DNA of 64,000 nucleotides from Chloroflexi bacterium HGW-Chloroflexi-3 (GTDB lineage: Bacteria > Chloroflexota > Anaerolineae > Anaerolineales > Anaerolineaceae): contig PHBX01000006.1 in assembly GCA_002842045.1 (NCBI GenBank), forward strand, positions 124,001 through 188,000, given 5' to 3'. A program made the position numbers and the translations under genes. Below are positions 16,031 through 25,099 of this stretch, piece by piece (position 1 is the first letter of the stretch; each line of letters begins with the position of its first letter). The notes beneath the pieces are model-generated. The model worked only from the letters and a program-made list of their open reading frames with translations. It was not told where the DNA came from and did not search any database.

Positions 16031-18157
16031 TTGTTAACCAAAAATACATTAATGAGTGAATTTTATTTATTAGGAATACAACCAGGGGATACATTATTTG
16101 TCCATAGTTCATATTCATCCCTATCCAAAACCCCAGGTGGCGTTGAAAATGGTCCACAAACAGTTGTTGATGCATTATTATCAACCATTGGAGAAACCGG
16201 AACACTGATCATGCCAACATTTAATTATGATTTCCTGAGAGGGGAAAAATGGGATATTCGCAGCACACCATCCCAGATGGGAATACTTACCGAGTTGGTA
16301 CGAAAAGACCCAAGAGCGAAGAGGATGTTTCACCCAATCTATTCAGTAGCTGCGATTGGCAGAGTAGCAGAAGAAATAGAAACCGTTCGATCAGATGATT
16401 GTTTTGGAGAAACCACCATTTTTAAGAAATTACGGGATTGGAATGCGAAAATTCTCGTTATCGGTTTGCCTTACAGTAAATCCTATACATACTTACACCA
16501 TTGTGAACAAATGGCGAATGTGGATTACCGCTATCTAAAAGAGTTTTCCGGCACTGCGATTGACCATGCTGGGTATCCACATGAATTGAACATCACCATG
16601 TTTGTTAGAGATGTAGAAAAAGGTGTGGTGTTGGATTTTGAACCCATTGGAAAAATCCTTGATGAAAAAGTTGCTAAAATCCGACAAATCGGTTTAAGTA
16701 CAGTTCGATTGCTGGATTGCAATCAATCTTATGAAGTATCCGTTGATGCCATTCAGAAATTTTCAGGACCTGGCTTAACTTACCAGATTGAGTCGAAAGA
16801 AAAAGCAATCGATTGGATTCCAACCTTAAAACCTATTTCAAGCTTAAAGGATGTTCTGGCAGAGTTTTTCCCATTACATCGCACCTTAGCATCCGATGAT
16901 ATGGATAAAACCTTAGAAATCATAGGCGCTTATCTTCCAGAAAATGCAAATTACACGATTGAAACTTTCCCACCTCTTTCACCAGTTTGGACATGGTACG
17001 TTCCTGAACGATATGATGTAAAAAAAGCCTATCTTGAAACAGAAGATGGTGAAAAAATTGTCGATTTTCATGATAATTATTTGCATTTGGTTTCCTATTC
17101 TCTGCCAGTGGATAAAATGTTGAATTGGGAAGAATTAGAATCACATCTACACTTTAACGAGAATCTACCCCACACCATCCCCTGGAATTTTAAATATTAT
17201 GAAAGAGATTGGGGATTTTGTTTGTCAAAAAACCAATACGATCAATTGCCCAGAGACAAATGCTACCATGCTGTCATTGATGCGGAATTTGTTACAGACC
17301 CAGAAAAAGGCTTTAAAGTCGCTACCGCTGTCGTTCATCCCAAAGGAGGACCCAATCCTGAGGCTGGTGAAATCTTCATCATGGCACATACATGCCATCC
17401 TAATCAAGCAAACGATGATGCAGCCGGCGTGGTAACGGCGATTGAAATTGCCAGACGGTTATGTATGAATCCACTTCCAGCCGGTTCGATGAGTGTGCGT
17501 TTCTGGTTTGGTCCAGAAACCATTGGCACCATCACCTTCCTTGCGAACCATGAGGAAATGATTCCTGACATTCGAGCTGGAATTTTCATTGAAATGACCG
17601 GTAATAGCAATACTCTTGCGCTACAAAGATCCCGACAGAACGACACATTGATTGACAAGATTGGTCATCATGTCTTAACAAAAAATAATTGCAAATTCCG
17701 GGAGGGTTCGTTTGCAGAAATCATCGCAAATGATGAACGCGTTTTAAATGGACCCGGTATCAATGTGCCGACCATTTCCCTGACCCGGTATCCTTACCCT
17801 GAATATCATACTTCCGATGATAATTTATCCATTATCCATGAAGATAAATTATTGGAAGCAGCAAAAATGATTGAAGAAATCATCCGGATATTCGCAACCA
17901 ATTATTATCCCGTCAGGAAATTCCGAGGACCAGTTTTCCTTTCACGATATGGACTATTTGTAGATTGGCAGGATGATTGGGAGTTGAACCGAAATATCGA
18001 AAAAATCATGATGCGGTTTGAGGGAGAGCAATCTGTATTCGACATCGTGGAGGAGTTGGATCTGGAGTATTGGGATGCAAGGAGATATATTGAAAAGTTC
18101 AGGATGAATGACTTGATTGATGCTATCCCTATTCCAAAAATAGCTGAGGAGAAATAA
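16031..18157 (+). CDS. AAC(3)-like N-acetyltransferase fused to a DUF4910 aminopeptidase-like protein with C-terminal winged helix
   Basis: A 708-residue two-part protein. Residues about 1-265 match the AAC(3)/YokD acyl-CoA N-acetyltransferase fold: GDTLFVHSSYSSL, GTLIMPTFNY, and the catalytic-type HCEQ (about residue 158). Residues about 285-640 match the DUF2172/DUF4910 M28-like aminopeptidase fold, with IMAHTCHPNQANDDAAG (metal His and Asp) and EYHTSDDN. The last about 70 residues resemble the winged helix found at the end of DUF4910 proteins. The start is TTG, four bases after AGGAGG. Both families are common near surface-glycan genes, so acylation and trimming of an amino-sugar or peptide-linked glycan is an inference. 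Drug resistance is not implied. Confidence 0.82.
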   Translation: MLTKNTLMSEFYLLGIQPGDTLFVHSSYSSLSKTPGGVENGPQTVVDALLSTIGETGTLIMPTFNYDFLRGEKWDIRSTPSQMGILTELVRKDPRAKRMFHPIYSVAAIGRVAEEIETVRSDDCFGETTIFKKLRDWNAKILVIGLPYSKSYTYLHHCEQMANVDYRYLKEFSGTAIDHAGYPHELNITMFVRDVEKGVVLDFEPIGKILDEKVAKIRQIGLSTVRLLDCNQSYEVSVDAIQKFSGPGLTYQIESKEKAIDWIPTLKPISSLKDVLAEFFPLHRTLASDDMDKTLEIIGAYLPENANYTIETFPPLSPVWTWYVPERYDVKKAYLETEDGEKIVDFHDNYLHLVSYSLPVDKMLNWEELESHLHFNENLPHTIPWNFKYYERDWGFCLSKNQYDQLPRDKCYHAVIDAEFVTDPEKGFKVATAVVHPKGGPNPEAGEIFIMAHTCHPNQANDDAAGVVTAIEIARRLCMNPLPAGSMSVRFWFGPETIGTITFLANHEEMIPDIRAGIFIEMTGNSNTLALQRSRQNDTLIDKIGHHVLTKNNCKFREGSFAEIIANDERVLNGPGINVPTISLTRYPYPEYHTSDDNLSIIHEDKLLEAAKMIEEIIRIFATNYYPVRKFRGPVFLSRYGLFVDWQDDWELNRNIEKIMMRFEGEQSVFDIVEELDLEYWDARRYIEKFRMNDLIDAIPIPKIAEEK

Positions 18158-18212
18158 TCCAACAAGCGTTTTCAAGTTATTTTTTCAACGTTGATGTAGA
18201 TTTCCTTTATCC

Positions 18213-18241
18213 TTTACGGGAGAGAAGAGCAAGTGTATAAT
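18213..18241 (+). promoter_or_regulatory. Predicted promoter of tRNA-Pro
   Basis: TTTACG at 18213-18218 and TATAAT at 18236-18241 are 17 bases apart. Transcription would begin around 18248, five bases before the mature tRNA end. Confidence 0.65.
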
Positions 18242-18252
18242 CCAAAACACTG

Positions 18253-18327
18253 CGGGGCGTGGCTCAGCCCGGATAGAGTGCACGGTTCGGGTCCGTGAGG
18301 TCGGCGGTTCAAATCCGCCCGCCCCGA
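18253..18327 (+). tRNA. tRNA-Pro, anticodon CGG
   Basis: A full cloverleaf can be drawn. The acceptor CGGGGCG pairs with CGCCCCG, the D stem is GCTC/GAGT, the anticodon stem CACGG/CCGTG holds loop TTCGGGT, and the T arm is GGCGG TTCAAAT CCGCC. The anticodon at 18288-18290 is CGG, reading proline CCG codons. The discriminator is A and the CCA end is not encoded. A strong terminator follows at once. Confidence 0.96.
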
Positions 18328-18330
18328 CAA

Positions 18331-18361
18331 AAAAAGTTGATTCACTCAATCAACTTTTTTA
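18331..18361 (+). terminator. Terminator of tRNA-Pro
   Basis: AAAAAGTTGATT pairs with AATCAACTTTTTT around a CACTC-containing loop, with a T run at the 3' side. It starts a few bases after the tRNA. Confidence 0.88.
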
Positions 18362-18389
18362 TTTAAAGAATTGATGAAAAAATTAGAAA

Positions 18390-19856
18390 TCAGATTTCCG
18401 TATATTTCAAATCCACTAAACTCTCAGCCAATTTCACCATCTGGTAAACATCCTCGAAATTCGACACCAGTCCCAAAGATACCCGCACAGCACCGGTACT
18501 TTTTTCTACCAGGCAGCTGCGAAAATCCTGATATTCGAAATTAGTTTTGATGGCAAAACAGGAGGTTAATTCATCAGCGGACAAGCCCAAAGCCATTTCC
18601 CCATCCCCCGGATTACAAAAACAGCCTGTTCTTAAGGAAATGCCCATCAGGTTCGCCCGAGCTTCCACCCTCAAATGATCGATAAAATGTCCATCCGGAT
18701 CATAAAAATTCATGGCAATGGTTCCACCCCGGTTTTCCACACTGGCCGGACCATAAATACTGATCAGATTCCTGCCATTGCTATGGCGAATGTCGGCGAG
18801 TTTTTTAATTAACCAGCCAGTCAAATCAACTACCCGATGATGAATCATTTCATTGCCAATCGCTGAGATATGATTCAAACCAATTTCAATGGCAGGTAAA
18901 CTTAAATAATTTAAGGTTCCATCCTCAAATCCTTCAGCCCCCTGATGCAGATAGAAGCGATCCCCTTTCACCGATGCAACCGTGATGGTACCACCAGCAA
19001 ACCACGGACGATGCAATTTACTCAAAGCTTCTCTACGCACTAACAACAAGCCCACCCCGGTTGGATACCCAAAAATCTTGTAAAAGGACAATGTAACAAA
19101 ATCCGGATGGTATTGTTGCAGATCGAGCCGATTGGTGGGTACATAAGCAGCCACATCCAGTAAAACATCCCACCCGGCTTCTTTGGCAATATTTATCCAT
19201 TCCAGAGAATGTTGCACACCGGAGAAATTCGATTGGGCAGGATAGGCAAACAAACTTTGGGCATCAGGATTTTTTTGGGCTAATTGACAACGTAATTCCT
19301 TCTGATCCATTTGTAGATCAGGGAGTAAAACCGGGATGTAATTGATTTTTGCGCCTCTAGAACGGGCAAATTCTCGGATCCCATTCACCGAGTTATGATT
19401 ATCGTACGTCAATAGATAATGACTGTTAGCTGAAAATGGATAGGATTCCCCCACCAATTTCAGCGCGCCACTGGCATTATGGGTGAATATACACACATAT
19501 TCTTGTGGATCAGCATTGAAAAAACGAAGAACTGTCTGTCTGGTTTTCTCTACCAGTTTGGTCATCGCTAGTGAGGTTGGATTGCTGGAATGCGGATTTC
19601 CAAAAACATTTTCCTGCAGCAATTGATGATGTTTCTTTACCTGTGAGGTTGCGTACAACCCCGCTCCTGTGAAATCCAGGTAGGTGTGGCCTTGTTGGTC
19701 CAGGTTGGGATAGTCATTTTTACGGAGTTCATCCAGAACGGAAGTCAGTTGAAAATTCGGGTATTCGGATAAAAATTTTTTCTTCTCTTCTTCAAGTGAT
19801 AATAACATAGCGGTATTCTTGACAGGGACTGGTTGTGAATTTTCATTTGAATCCAT
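18390..19856 (-). CDS. Class V aminotransferase-fold PLP enzyme, similar to the N-domain of molybdenum cofactor sulfurase
   Basis: A 488-residue PLP protein of the cysteine desulfurase superfamily. The order YLDFTGAGLYATSQ, GNPHSSNPTS, FTHNASGALKLV, the PLP-lysine block LSFYKIFGYPTGVG (Lys in SFYK), and the persulfide-type loop RTGCFCNPGDGE follows MOCOS/ABA3 N-domains rather than IscS/SufS. These enzymes take sulfur from cysteine to form an enzyme persulfide and sulfurate the Mo-cofactor. The MOSC domain that completes eukaryotic MOCOS is absent. An isolated gene with GAGG before the ATG. A general desulfurase role is the alternative. Confidence 0.8.
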   Translation of the reverse strand: MDSNENSQPVPVKNTAMLLSLEEEKKKFLSEYPNFQLTSVLDELRKNDYPNLDQQGHTYLDFTGAGLYATSQVKKHHQLLQENVFGNPHSSNPTSLAMTKLVEKTRQTVLRFFNADPQEYVCIFTHNASGALKLVGESYPFSANSHYLLTYDNHNSVNGIREFARSRGAKINYIPVLLPDLQMDQKELRCQLAQKNPDAQSLFAYPAQSNFSGVQHSLEWINIAKEAGWDVLLDVAAYVPTNRLDLQQYHPDFVTLSFYKIFGYPTGVGLLLVRREALSKLHRPWFAGGTITVASVKGDRFYLHQGAEGFEDGTLNYLSLPAIEIGLNHISAIGNEMIHHRVVDLTGWLIKKLADIRHSNGRNLISIYGPASVENRGGTIAMNFYDPDGHFIDHLRVEARANLMGISLRTGCFCNPGDGEMALGLSADELTSCFAIKTNFEYQDFRSCLVEKSTGAVRVSLGLVSNFEDVYQMVKLAESLVDLKYTEI

Positions 19857-19956
19857 TATGACCTCAGAAGGAATTATGCTTTGATTTATTATAATCTTTG
19901 TTGATTGTACAGTTTGTCAATTTTGGATTTTCGTAGATCAGTGTTAAAATCACTGG

Positions 19957-20922
19957 GTGATGAATAATATTTTGTACCCTTTGCTTTTAGAACCGACGAT
20001 TAAGAATTACGTGTGGGGAGGTCAGAAATTCTCTCATTCCTTACACAACAATCCTGATCCGTCACAACCAGTCGCAGAAATCTGGACGATTTATAACCAT
20101 AACAGAATTCGTAATGGATATCTTTCAGGAAAGACACTCCAGGATCTTGTCAGAAATTTTGGAACAACCCTTTTAGGAAAGTTTTACAATTCAAACTCTT
20201 TTGAGAATTTTCCACTCTTAATTAAATTGTTGGATAGTCAGCAATGGTTATCTGTGCAAGTGCATCCGAATGACGATCAAGCTGTGGAACTTGAGGGCAA
20301 AGAATTTAATGGAAAGACAGAGGGTTGGTTTGTTCTGGATGCTGACCCAGGCGCTCAATTAATCGCAGGAATAAAACCAGGGATGGACAAAAAGACACTG
20401 GCGTCAAGCATTCAGAATGGAACAATTACTTCGCATTTACAATATCATTCCATTCACAAATATGATTACATCTTCATACCTGCCGGTACCATCCATGCAT
20501 TAGGACCCGGTGCCCGTGTCTATGAAATTCAACAAAATTCAGATGTAACTTATCGTGTTTATGATTGGGATCGGCCAGCTTCTGCAGGTCGTCCATTACA
20601 TATTGAAAAATCTATTGCAGTGACTGATACACTTTCTCAAGGACAGCTCAATCAATCGCAAGATTTACCCTACCAAAACATATTCACATGCCAATATTTT
20701 TCATTGGATTTATACCAATCTGCGGGTAAAAAGGTTGAATTAAACCCGAATCATGACTCATTTCATGCGCTGACAGTTATCGAAGGAGTCACCGAATTTA
20801 TTAGCTCTGACGCTCAATTTTCTTTGAACACATTTGAAAGTGTCCTGGTTCCGGCCAGTTACCCATCCTACCAATTAAGTGGAAATTATAAATTGCTAAT
20901 AGGAAGCCTGAATAGTAAATAA
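19957..20922 (+). CDS. manA: Mannose-6-phosphate isomerase, class I
   Basis: A 321-residue short-form type I phosphomannose isomerase. It starts with LEPTIKNYVWGG, followed by AEIWTIYNH. The zinc ligands are seen in VQVHPNDDQAVELEG and IPAGTIHALGPGARVYEIQQ. It interconverts mannose-6-phosphate and fructose-6-phosphate in the cytosol and would feed the GDP-mannose pathway used by gmd later in the window. Start is GTG 19957 or ATG 19960; no clear ribosome site is seen, but TAAAAT at 19945-19950 would start the mRNA very near the first codon. mnmA follows after 8 bases. Confidence 0.92.
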   Translation: MMNNILYPLLLEPTIKNYVWGGQKFSHSLHNNPDPSQPVAEIWTIYNHNRIRNGYLSGKTLQDLVRNFGTTLLGKFYNSNSFENFPLLIKLLDSQQWLSVQVHPNDDQAVELEGKEFNGKTEGWFVLDADPGAQLIAGIKPGMDKKTLASSIQNGTITSHLQYHSIHKYDYIFIPAGTIHALGPGARVYEIQQNSDVTYRVYDWDRPASAGRPLHIEKSIAVTDTLSQGQLNQSQDLPYQNIFTCQYFSLDLYQSAGKKVELNPNHDSFHALTVIEGVTEFISSDAQFSLNTFESVLVPASYPSYQLSGNYKLLIGSLNSK

Positions 20923-20930
20923 GGAACAAT

Positions 20931-22016
20931 ATGACTGAAAAAAAACCAACCATTCTCGTCGCCGTCAGCGGTGGCGTTGATAGTTCTGTTGTCGCCGCCA
21001 TGCTGGCTGAGCAGGGATATCCCATTATCGGAGTCATGCTGCATCTGTGGAGTGAAGCCGGGAAAGAATGTGAAAATAAATGCTGCACCCCCCAATCCAT
21101 GGAAGAAGCGCGCAAATCAGCACAAACCATAGGTTATCCATTTCATGTGATTGATGCGGCTGAAATATTTAGAAAACAAATTGTGCAATATTTTTTGGAT
21201 GAATATGGAAAAGGTAAAACACCCAACCCGTGTGTTGTTTGCAATAAGGACATTAAATGGGGCTTATTGTTCGACAAACTTGATGAATTTGGAGCAGATT
21301 ATCTGGCAACCGGTCATTATGTTCGTTTGGAAAATGATGGCAAATCGAATGCTAGAGTTTTTAGAGCAAAAGATATTCAAAAAGATCAATCATACGTCAT
21401 GTCGATGTTGACCCAAAAGGAATTGAAGAGGACTATGTTTCCTCTGGGAAATTTGTTAAAAACTGAAGTGCGTGAGCTTGCTCGTCATTATGGATTACCT
21501 ATGGCTGAGAAGAAGGATAGTCAGGATTTATGTTTCGTTTCTGATGACAACTACAAAGATTTCTTGTTACGAAACGCGCCTGATATTGCCCAACCGGGGA
21601 CCATTATGGATCGACAAGGCAATCGATTAGGCCAACATCAAGGTCTTGCATTTTACACAATCGGACAGCGCAAAGGGATTCGGATTGCTGCTCCTGAGCC
21701 ATTATATGTTCTGGAGAAGAATGCGACCGAAAATATTCTGGTTGTTGGCTCAGCTGATGATTTGAACCAGAAAATGATTATGGTTAAAGAGGTGAATTGG
21801 ATCAATGGTGAGATTCCCCCATCTAGTATCGAAGCCGAAGTAAAAATTCGTTATAAGGCTGATTACCAACAAGCAGAAATCACCCCTCAGAATCAAGCAA
21901 AAGTCGTTATTCAATTTGACAAACCCGTCAGAGATGCCACTCCAGGTCAATACGCAGTTTTTTACAAAGGCGATGAATTGCTGGGTGGGGGTGAAATAGA
22001 AAATACGATTTTATAA
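20931..22016 (+). CDS. mnmA: tRNA-specific 2-thiouridylase
   Basis: A 361-residue protein of normal MnmA length. The PP-loop ATP site is VAVSGGVDSSVVAAML. The catalytic cysteines lie in NPCVVCNKDIKW (about residue 100) and DSQDLCFVSDDNY (about residue 200). The block FYTIGQRKG is also typical. MnmA adds sulfur to U34 of Lys, Glu and Gln tRNAs, taking it from a cysteine desulfurase relay. It follows manA closely and is followed by a weak hairpin at 22037-22063. Confidence 0.97.
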   Translation: MTEKKPTILVAVSGGVDSSVVAAMLAEQGYPIIGVMLHLWSEAGKECENKCCTPQSMEEARKSAQTIGYPFHVIDAAEIFRKQIVQYFLDEYGKGKTPNPCVVCNKDIKWGLLFDKLDEFGADYLATGHYVRLENDGKSNARVFRAKDIQKDQSYVMSMLTQKELKRTMFPLGNLLKTEVRELARHYGLPMAEKKDSQDLCFVSDDNYKDFLLRNAPDIAQPGTIMDRQGNRLGQHQGLAFYTIGQRKGIRIAAPEPLYVLEKNATENILVVGSADDLNQKMIMVKEVNWINGEIPPSSIEAEVKIRYKADYQQAEITPQNQAKVVIQFDKPVRDATPGQYAVFYKGDELLGGGEIENTIL

Positions 22017-22088
22017 ATCTCTTAAGATTTCATTGAACCTTCACCTCAAATAGAAATGAAGGTCTTTGCACCATACTTATAACTCGAG

Positions 22089-22109
22089 TATTCAATTAAT
22101 GATTGAATA
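22089..22109 (+). repeat. 8-bp inverted repeat overlapping the -35 of the DUF4395 gene (operator-like)
   Basis: TATTCAAT-TAATG-ATTGAATA is a perfect 8-bp inverted repeat with a 5-base centre. Its right arm covers TTGAAT (22103-22108), which with TATTAT (22126-22131) makes a promoter with a 17-base spacer. This placement suggests binding by a repressor; the protein is not known. Confidence 0.55.
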
Positions 22110-22179
22110 TGGTATTATCATTACTTATTATTAACTATTATGGTATATTATATCTAATAATTTTTTTATGGAGAAAATC

Positions 22180-22620
22180 ATGGATACATCTTCACAAAAT
22201 CAAAAAGGAATTCCATTTCCAATCGTTACCTTGAACAGATTAGTATTAACCTTTGGTATATTAGTGGCTCTACTCACCCAACAGATCTGGATTACCACCA
22301 TACTGTTTCTGATTTTATTACCAACCACATTGTTGGGGAAACGATTTAGCCTGGTTTATTTTATTGGAAGTATCCTATTCAGAAAACAAATTCAAAATTC
22401 ACAGTATGAAGATGCTGGTCTTCAACGCTTTAACAACACCATTGCCACAACCCTGCTTGGCTTCGGTCAAATTTCTTTCTTGGTTGGACAACTAGTTCTG
22501 GGTTGGATATTTGCTACCATGGTTATGCTGGCTTCTGGTGTCGCTTTGTTAGGATTTTGCGTCGGTTGTTTTATGTATTACCAGTTCAAAATTCAACGCT
22601 ATCGAATATTTGGTCCTTAA
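22180..22620 (+). CDS. DUF4395 family membrane protein
   Basis: About 146 residues with four hydrophobic segments. The C-terminal block GFCVGCFMYYQFK, a Cys-x2-Cys in the last membrane segment, is the mark of DUF4395. The function of the family is unknown; members often sit near rhodanese or thioredoxin-like genes, and a redox role has been suggested. I choose ATG 22180 because GGAG lies six bases before it; ATG 22168 would include that site. It converges on iorB with a 4-base overlap of the stop codons. Confidence 0.82.
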   Translation: MDTSSQNQKGIPFPIVTLNRLVLTFGILVALLTQQIWITTILFLILLPTTLLGKRFSLVYFIGSILFRKQIQNSQYEDAGLQRFNNTIATTLLGFGQISFLVGQLVLGWIFATMVMLASGVALLGFCVGCFMYYQFKIQRYRIFGP

Positions 22621-23243
22621 TCAGATTTTTTTAGCATAGATTTATAACCGGCGTCAAACGCCTTTTCATTATAGGAATAGTACTTCTGTGGAATTCTGGT
22701 GGCAATTACTCTCAACACGTCTTTTGGGCCAATCGCTAAAAGCGCTGTTAAGGCTCCCAATAAAACAACATTGGAAGCTTTTGGATACCCGATTTCTTCT
22801 GCAATGTCCTGACCTTTTACCCAATAGGCGTTGGAGGTAAATTTTTCGATACTCTCCTGGATATTTTCATTATCGGGATACTCGGACAATCCTGCACTCA
22901 CAGTCACCGGAACAATCGCATAATCGTTGATTAAAATCATGCCATCCGGTCTGATCTGTTCAATCGATCGCAAGGCTTCCAGTTTTTCAAAAGCAAGGAT
23001 GATATCAGCCTCTCCACTGGTAATAATGGGTGAGTAGACATGTTCACCCCAACGAATGTATGAAATCACATTCCCGCCTCTTTGCGACATGCCGTGAATT
23101 TCTGCCTTTTTTACATCAAACCCCAAAGCCATACCAAGGTCCGCGAGTACATTACTGGCGAGAATCGTCCCCTGCCCTCCCACACCGGTCAACAAGAAAT
23201 TGATGCCGCCGGGATAGTTATTATTTAATTGTTTGATATCCAT
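22617..23243 (-). CDS. iorB: Indolepyruvate ferredoxin oxidoreductase, beta subunit
   Basis: A 208-residue gamma/beta-domain subunit with the start FLLTGVGGQGTILASNVLADLGMA and EIHGMSQRGGNVISYIRWG, both characteristic of 2-oxoacid ferredoxin oxidoreductase gamma-type chains. With IorA it oxidises aryl-pyruvates to aryl-acetyl-CoA and reduces ferredoxin. It lies one base after iorA, so it is co-transcribed and likely coupled. Confidence 0.94.
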   Translation of the reverse strand: MDIKQLNNNYPGGINFLLTGVGGQGTILASNVLADLGMALGFDVKKAEIHGMSQRGGNVISYIRWGEHVYSPIITSGEADIILAFEKLEALRSIEQIRPDGMILINDYAIVPVTVSAGLSEYPDNENIQESIEKFTSNAYWVKGQDIAEEIGYPKASNVVLLGALTALLAIGPKDVLRVIATRIPQKYYSYNEKAFDAGYKSMLKKSD

Positions 23244-23244
23244 T

Positions 23245-25086
23245 TCAACCTACTTCCGACTTTCTTAATGCGATAACCTGATTTCGAAATAGAATTGCAT
23301 CTCTGGGACAAACCTGGGCACATATTTCACAGCCCGTACACAATTCCTGATCGATAACAGCCAATGGTCGTTGATATTTGGGATCCAGTTCTTTGGATTT
23401 TAAAATAGCCGGGCAGCCAATTCGAAAACACACTGTACACCCATTACATTGATCGGTTACCTGCAGTGGAAGATATCGTTTTCTTGCAGAGGGTAGTAAT
23501 GCACATTCTTCTCTTGTTATCAGAACAGCTGGTCCATCTTCTTTCATCCATTGTTTCAGGGTTTTTTCAATAATATCCACCTGGAAAGCCTCAACTGTTA
23601 ATACCTTTTCAATGCCACATGCAAGCACTAACTTTTCGATATCCAGTTCAACCGTCGCTTGATTTTGCAATGTAAATCCGGTTCCAGGATTTTGCTGGTG
23701 ACCGGTCATACCGGTTACGCGATTATCCATAATGATGGTGATCACATTACTGCGATTGTAGGCAACATTAATCAAAGCCGGAATGCCGGTATGGAAAAAT
23801 GTCGAATCTCCAATGACAGCGACATGCCGCTCCTGATCTCCTGCAACAGCCGCCCCATGGGCTACTCCAATGCTGGCGCCCATACATCCACAAGTATCGA
23901 TGGTTGATAACGGTGGCGCAACACCCAGAGTATAACAACCAATATCGCCATTCACAGGCACCTTCAACTTGGATAAGACGTAAAAAGAAGAACGATGTGG
24001 GCAACCTGGACATAATGTTGGGGGACGGGCAGGCAAAGAAACATTCAGATTTATTGGTTCCTGTTTTATGTCAACATTGATGAGCCCGGCCCGGTGTGCA
24101 GCATGCCTGACGATGGCGGAATTCAATTCTCCTGTAATGGGAAATATGGATTTGGTATGTGCAAAGTCCGAATTTATTGGTTTTGCAGGTTTATAAAGTT
24201 CAATACCTATTAATCGAACCTGATCTTCAATAAAGGGATCAAGTTCTTCTAAAACAATCACTTTATCAACCGAACCACTGAATGTTCCAATCATTTCTAC
24301 CGGAAGCGGGTACACCATGCCCAACTTTAGAATACTGGCATCCGGAAAAACCTCTCTGGCATATTGATACGCAACCCCTCCGGTTATGATCCCGAGAGAT
24401 TTACTGCGATATTCAATCCTGTTGTAAGGAAAATTCTCGGCAAATCTGGATAATTCACTTACTCTTTCTTCTATTACTGGATGTCGTCGGCGTGCATTTG
24501 CCGGGATCATCACATATTTTGCAGGATTACGGGGGTATTTTCTTTTTTCAGGAATTTGTTGCTGTTGCTCCGTTACTTCAACGGGAGAACTGGTATGACA
24601 GATGCGCGTCGTCATACGCAACATAACCGGGGTGTCAAATTGCTCACTTAAATCAAAAGCAGCAATGGTGAAATCACGCGCTTCCTGACTATCCGCAGGA
24701 TCCAGACATGGGATTCTTGAGAACTTAGCAAATTGGCGGTTATCCTGCTCATTTTGCGAGGAATGCATGGAGGGGTCATCCGCTGAAACAATTACCAACC
24801 CGGCTTCCACTCCTGTCATAGCCACATAGAATAAAGCATCTGCTGCCACATTAAGGCCGACATGCTTCATGGTTGAGATGGCGCGTTTGCCAGCATAAGC
24901 AGCCCCAATGGCCACATCCAGCCCTACTTTTTCATTGGTAGCCCATTCTGCATACGCATTCGGGTAACGGGCAAATGTTTCCATAATTTCAGTGCTGGGT
25001 GTTCCGGGATAACCGGAAGCTACGGAACAACCTGCCTCCCAAGCACCTCTGGCAACTGCTTCATTCCCTGATAAGATTCTTTTCAT
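23245..25086 (-). CDS. iorA: Indolepyruvate ferredoxin oxidoreductase, alpha subunit
   Basis: About 613 residues. The N-terminal pyrimidine domain has GNEAVARGAWEAGC and SGYPGTPSTEIMET. The TPP-binding domain has CPGCPHRSSFYVL, TLGVAPPLSTIDTCGCMGA and GDSTFFHTG. The C-terminus carries two [4Fe-4S] ferredoxin motifs, CNGCTVCFRIGCP and CTGCEICAQVCP. It decarboxylates indolepyruvate and related aryl-pyruvates using TPP and passes electrons to ferredoxin. GGAGG six bases before ATG 25086 favours that start over GTG 25110, which would overlap the ligase gene. The operon order ligase-iorA-iorB links oxidation to ATP formation. Confidence 0.95.
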   Translation of the reverse strand: MKRILSGNEAVARGAWEAGCSVASGYPGTPSTEIMETFARYPNAYAEWATNEKVGLDVAIGAAYAGKRAISTMKHVGLNVAADALFYVAMTGVEAGLVIVSADDPSMHSSQNEQDNRQFAKFSRIPCLDPADSQEARDFTIAAFDLSEQFDTPVMLRMTTRICHTSSPVEVTEQQQQIPEKRKYPRNPAKYVMIPANARRRHPVIEERVSELSRFAENFPYNRIEYRSKSLGIITGGVAYQYAREVFPDASILKLGMVYPLPVEMIGTFSGSVDKVIVLEELDPFIEDQVRLIGIELYKPAKPINSDFAHTKSIFPITGELNSAIVRHAAHRAGLINVDIKQEPINLNVSLPARPPTLCPGCPHRSSFYVLSKLKVPVNGDIGCYTLGVAPPLSTIDTCGCMGASIGVAHGAAVAGDQERHVAVIGDSTFFHTGIPALINVAYNRSNVITIIMDNRVTGMTGHQQNPGTGFTLQNQATVELDIEKLVLACGIEKVLTVEAFQVDIIEKTLKQWMKEDGPAVLITREECALLPSARKRYLPLQVTDQCNGCTVCFRIGCPAILKSKELDPKYQRPLAVIDQELCTGCEICAQVCPRDAILFRNQVIALRKSEVG

Positions 25087-25099
25087 CAATACCTCCGTA

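Noticed and set aside
16031..16850. Aminoglycoside resistance gene
   Set aside because: The AAC(3) fold is only the N-part of a fusion with a peptidase-like domain, with no mobile element nearby; a metabolic role is more likely.
18253..18327. tRNA(Sec) to go with selA
   Set aside because: The acceptor stem has 7 pairs, the variable loop 5 bases and the anticodon is CGG, so it is a normal tRNA-Pro.
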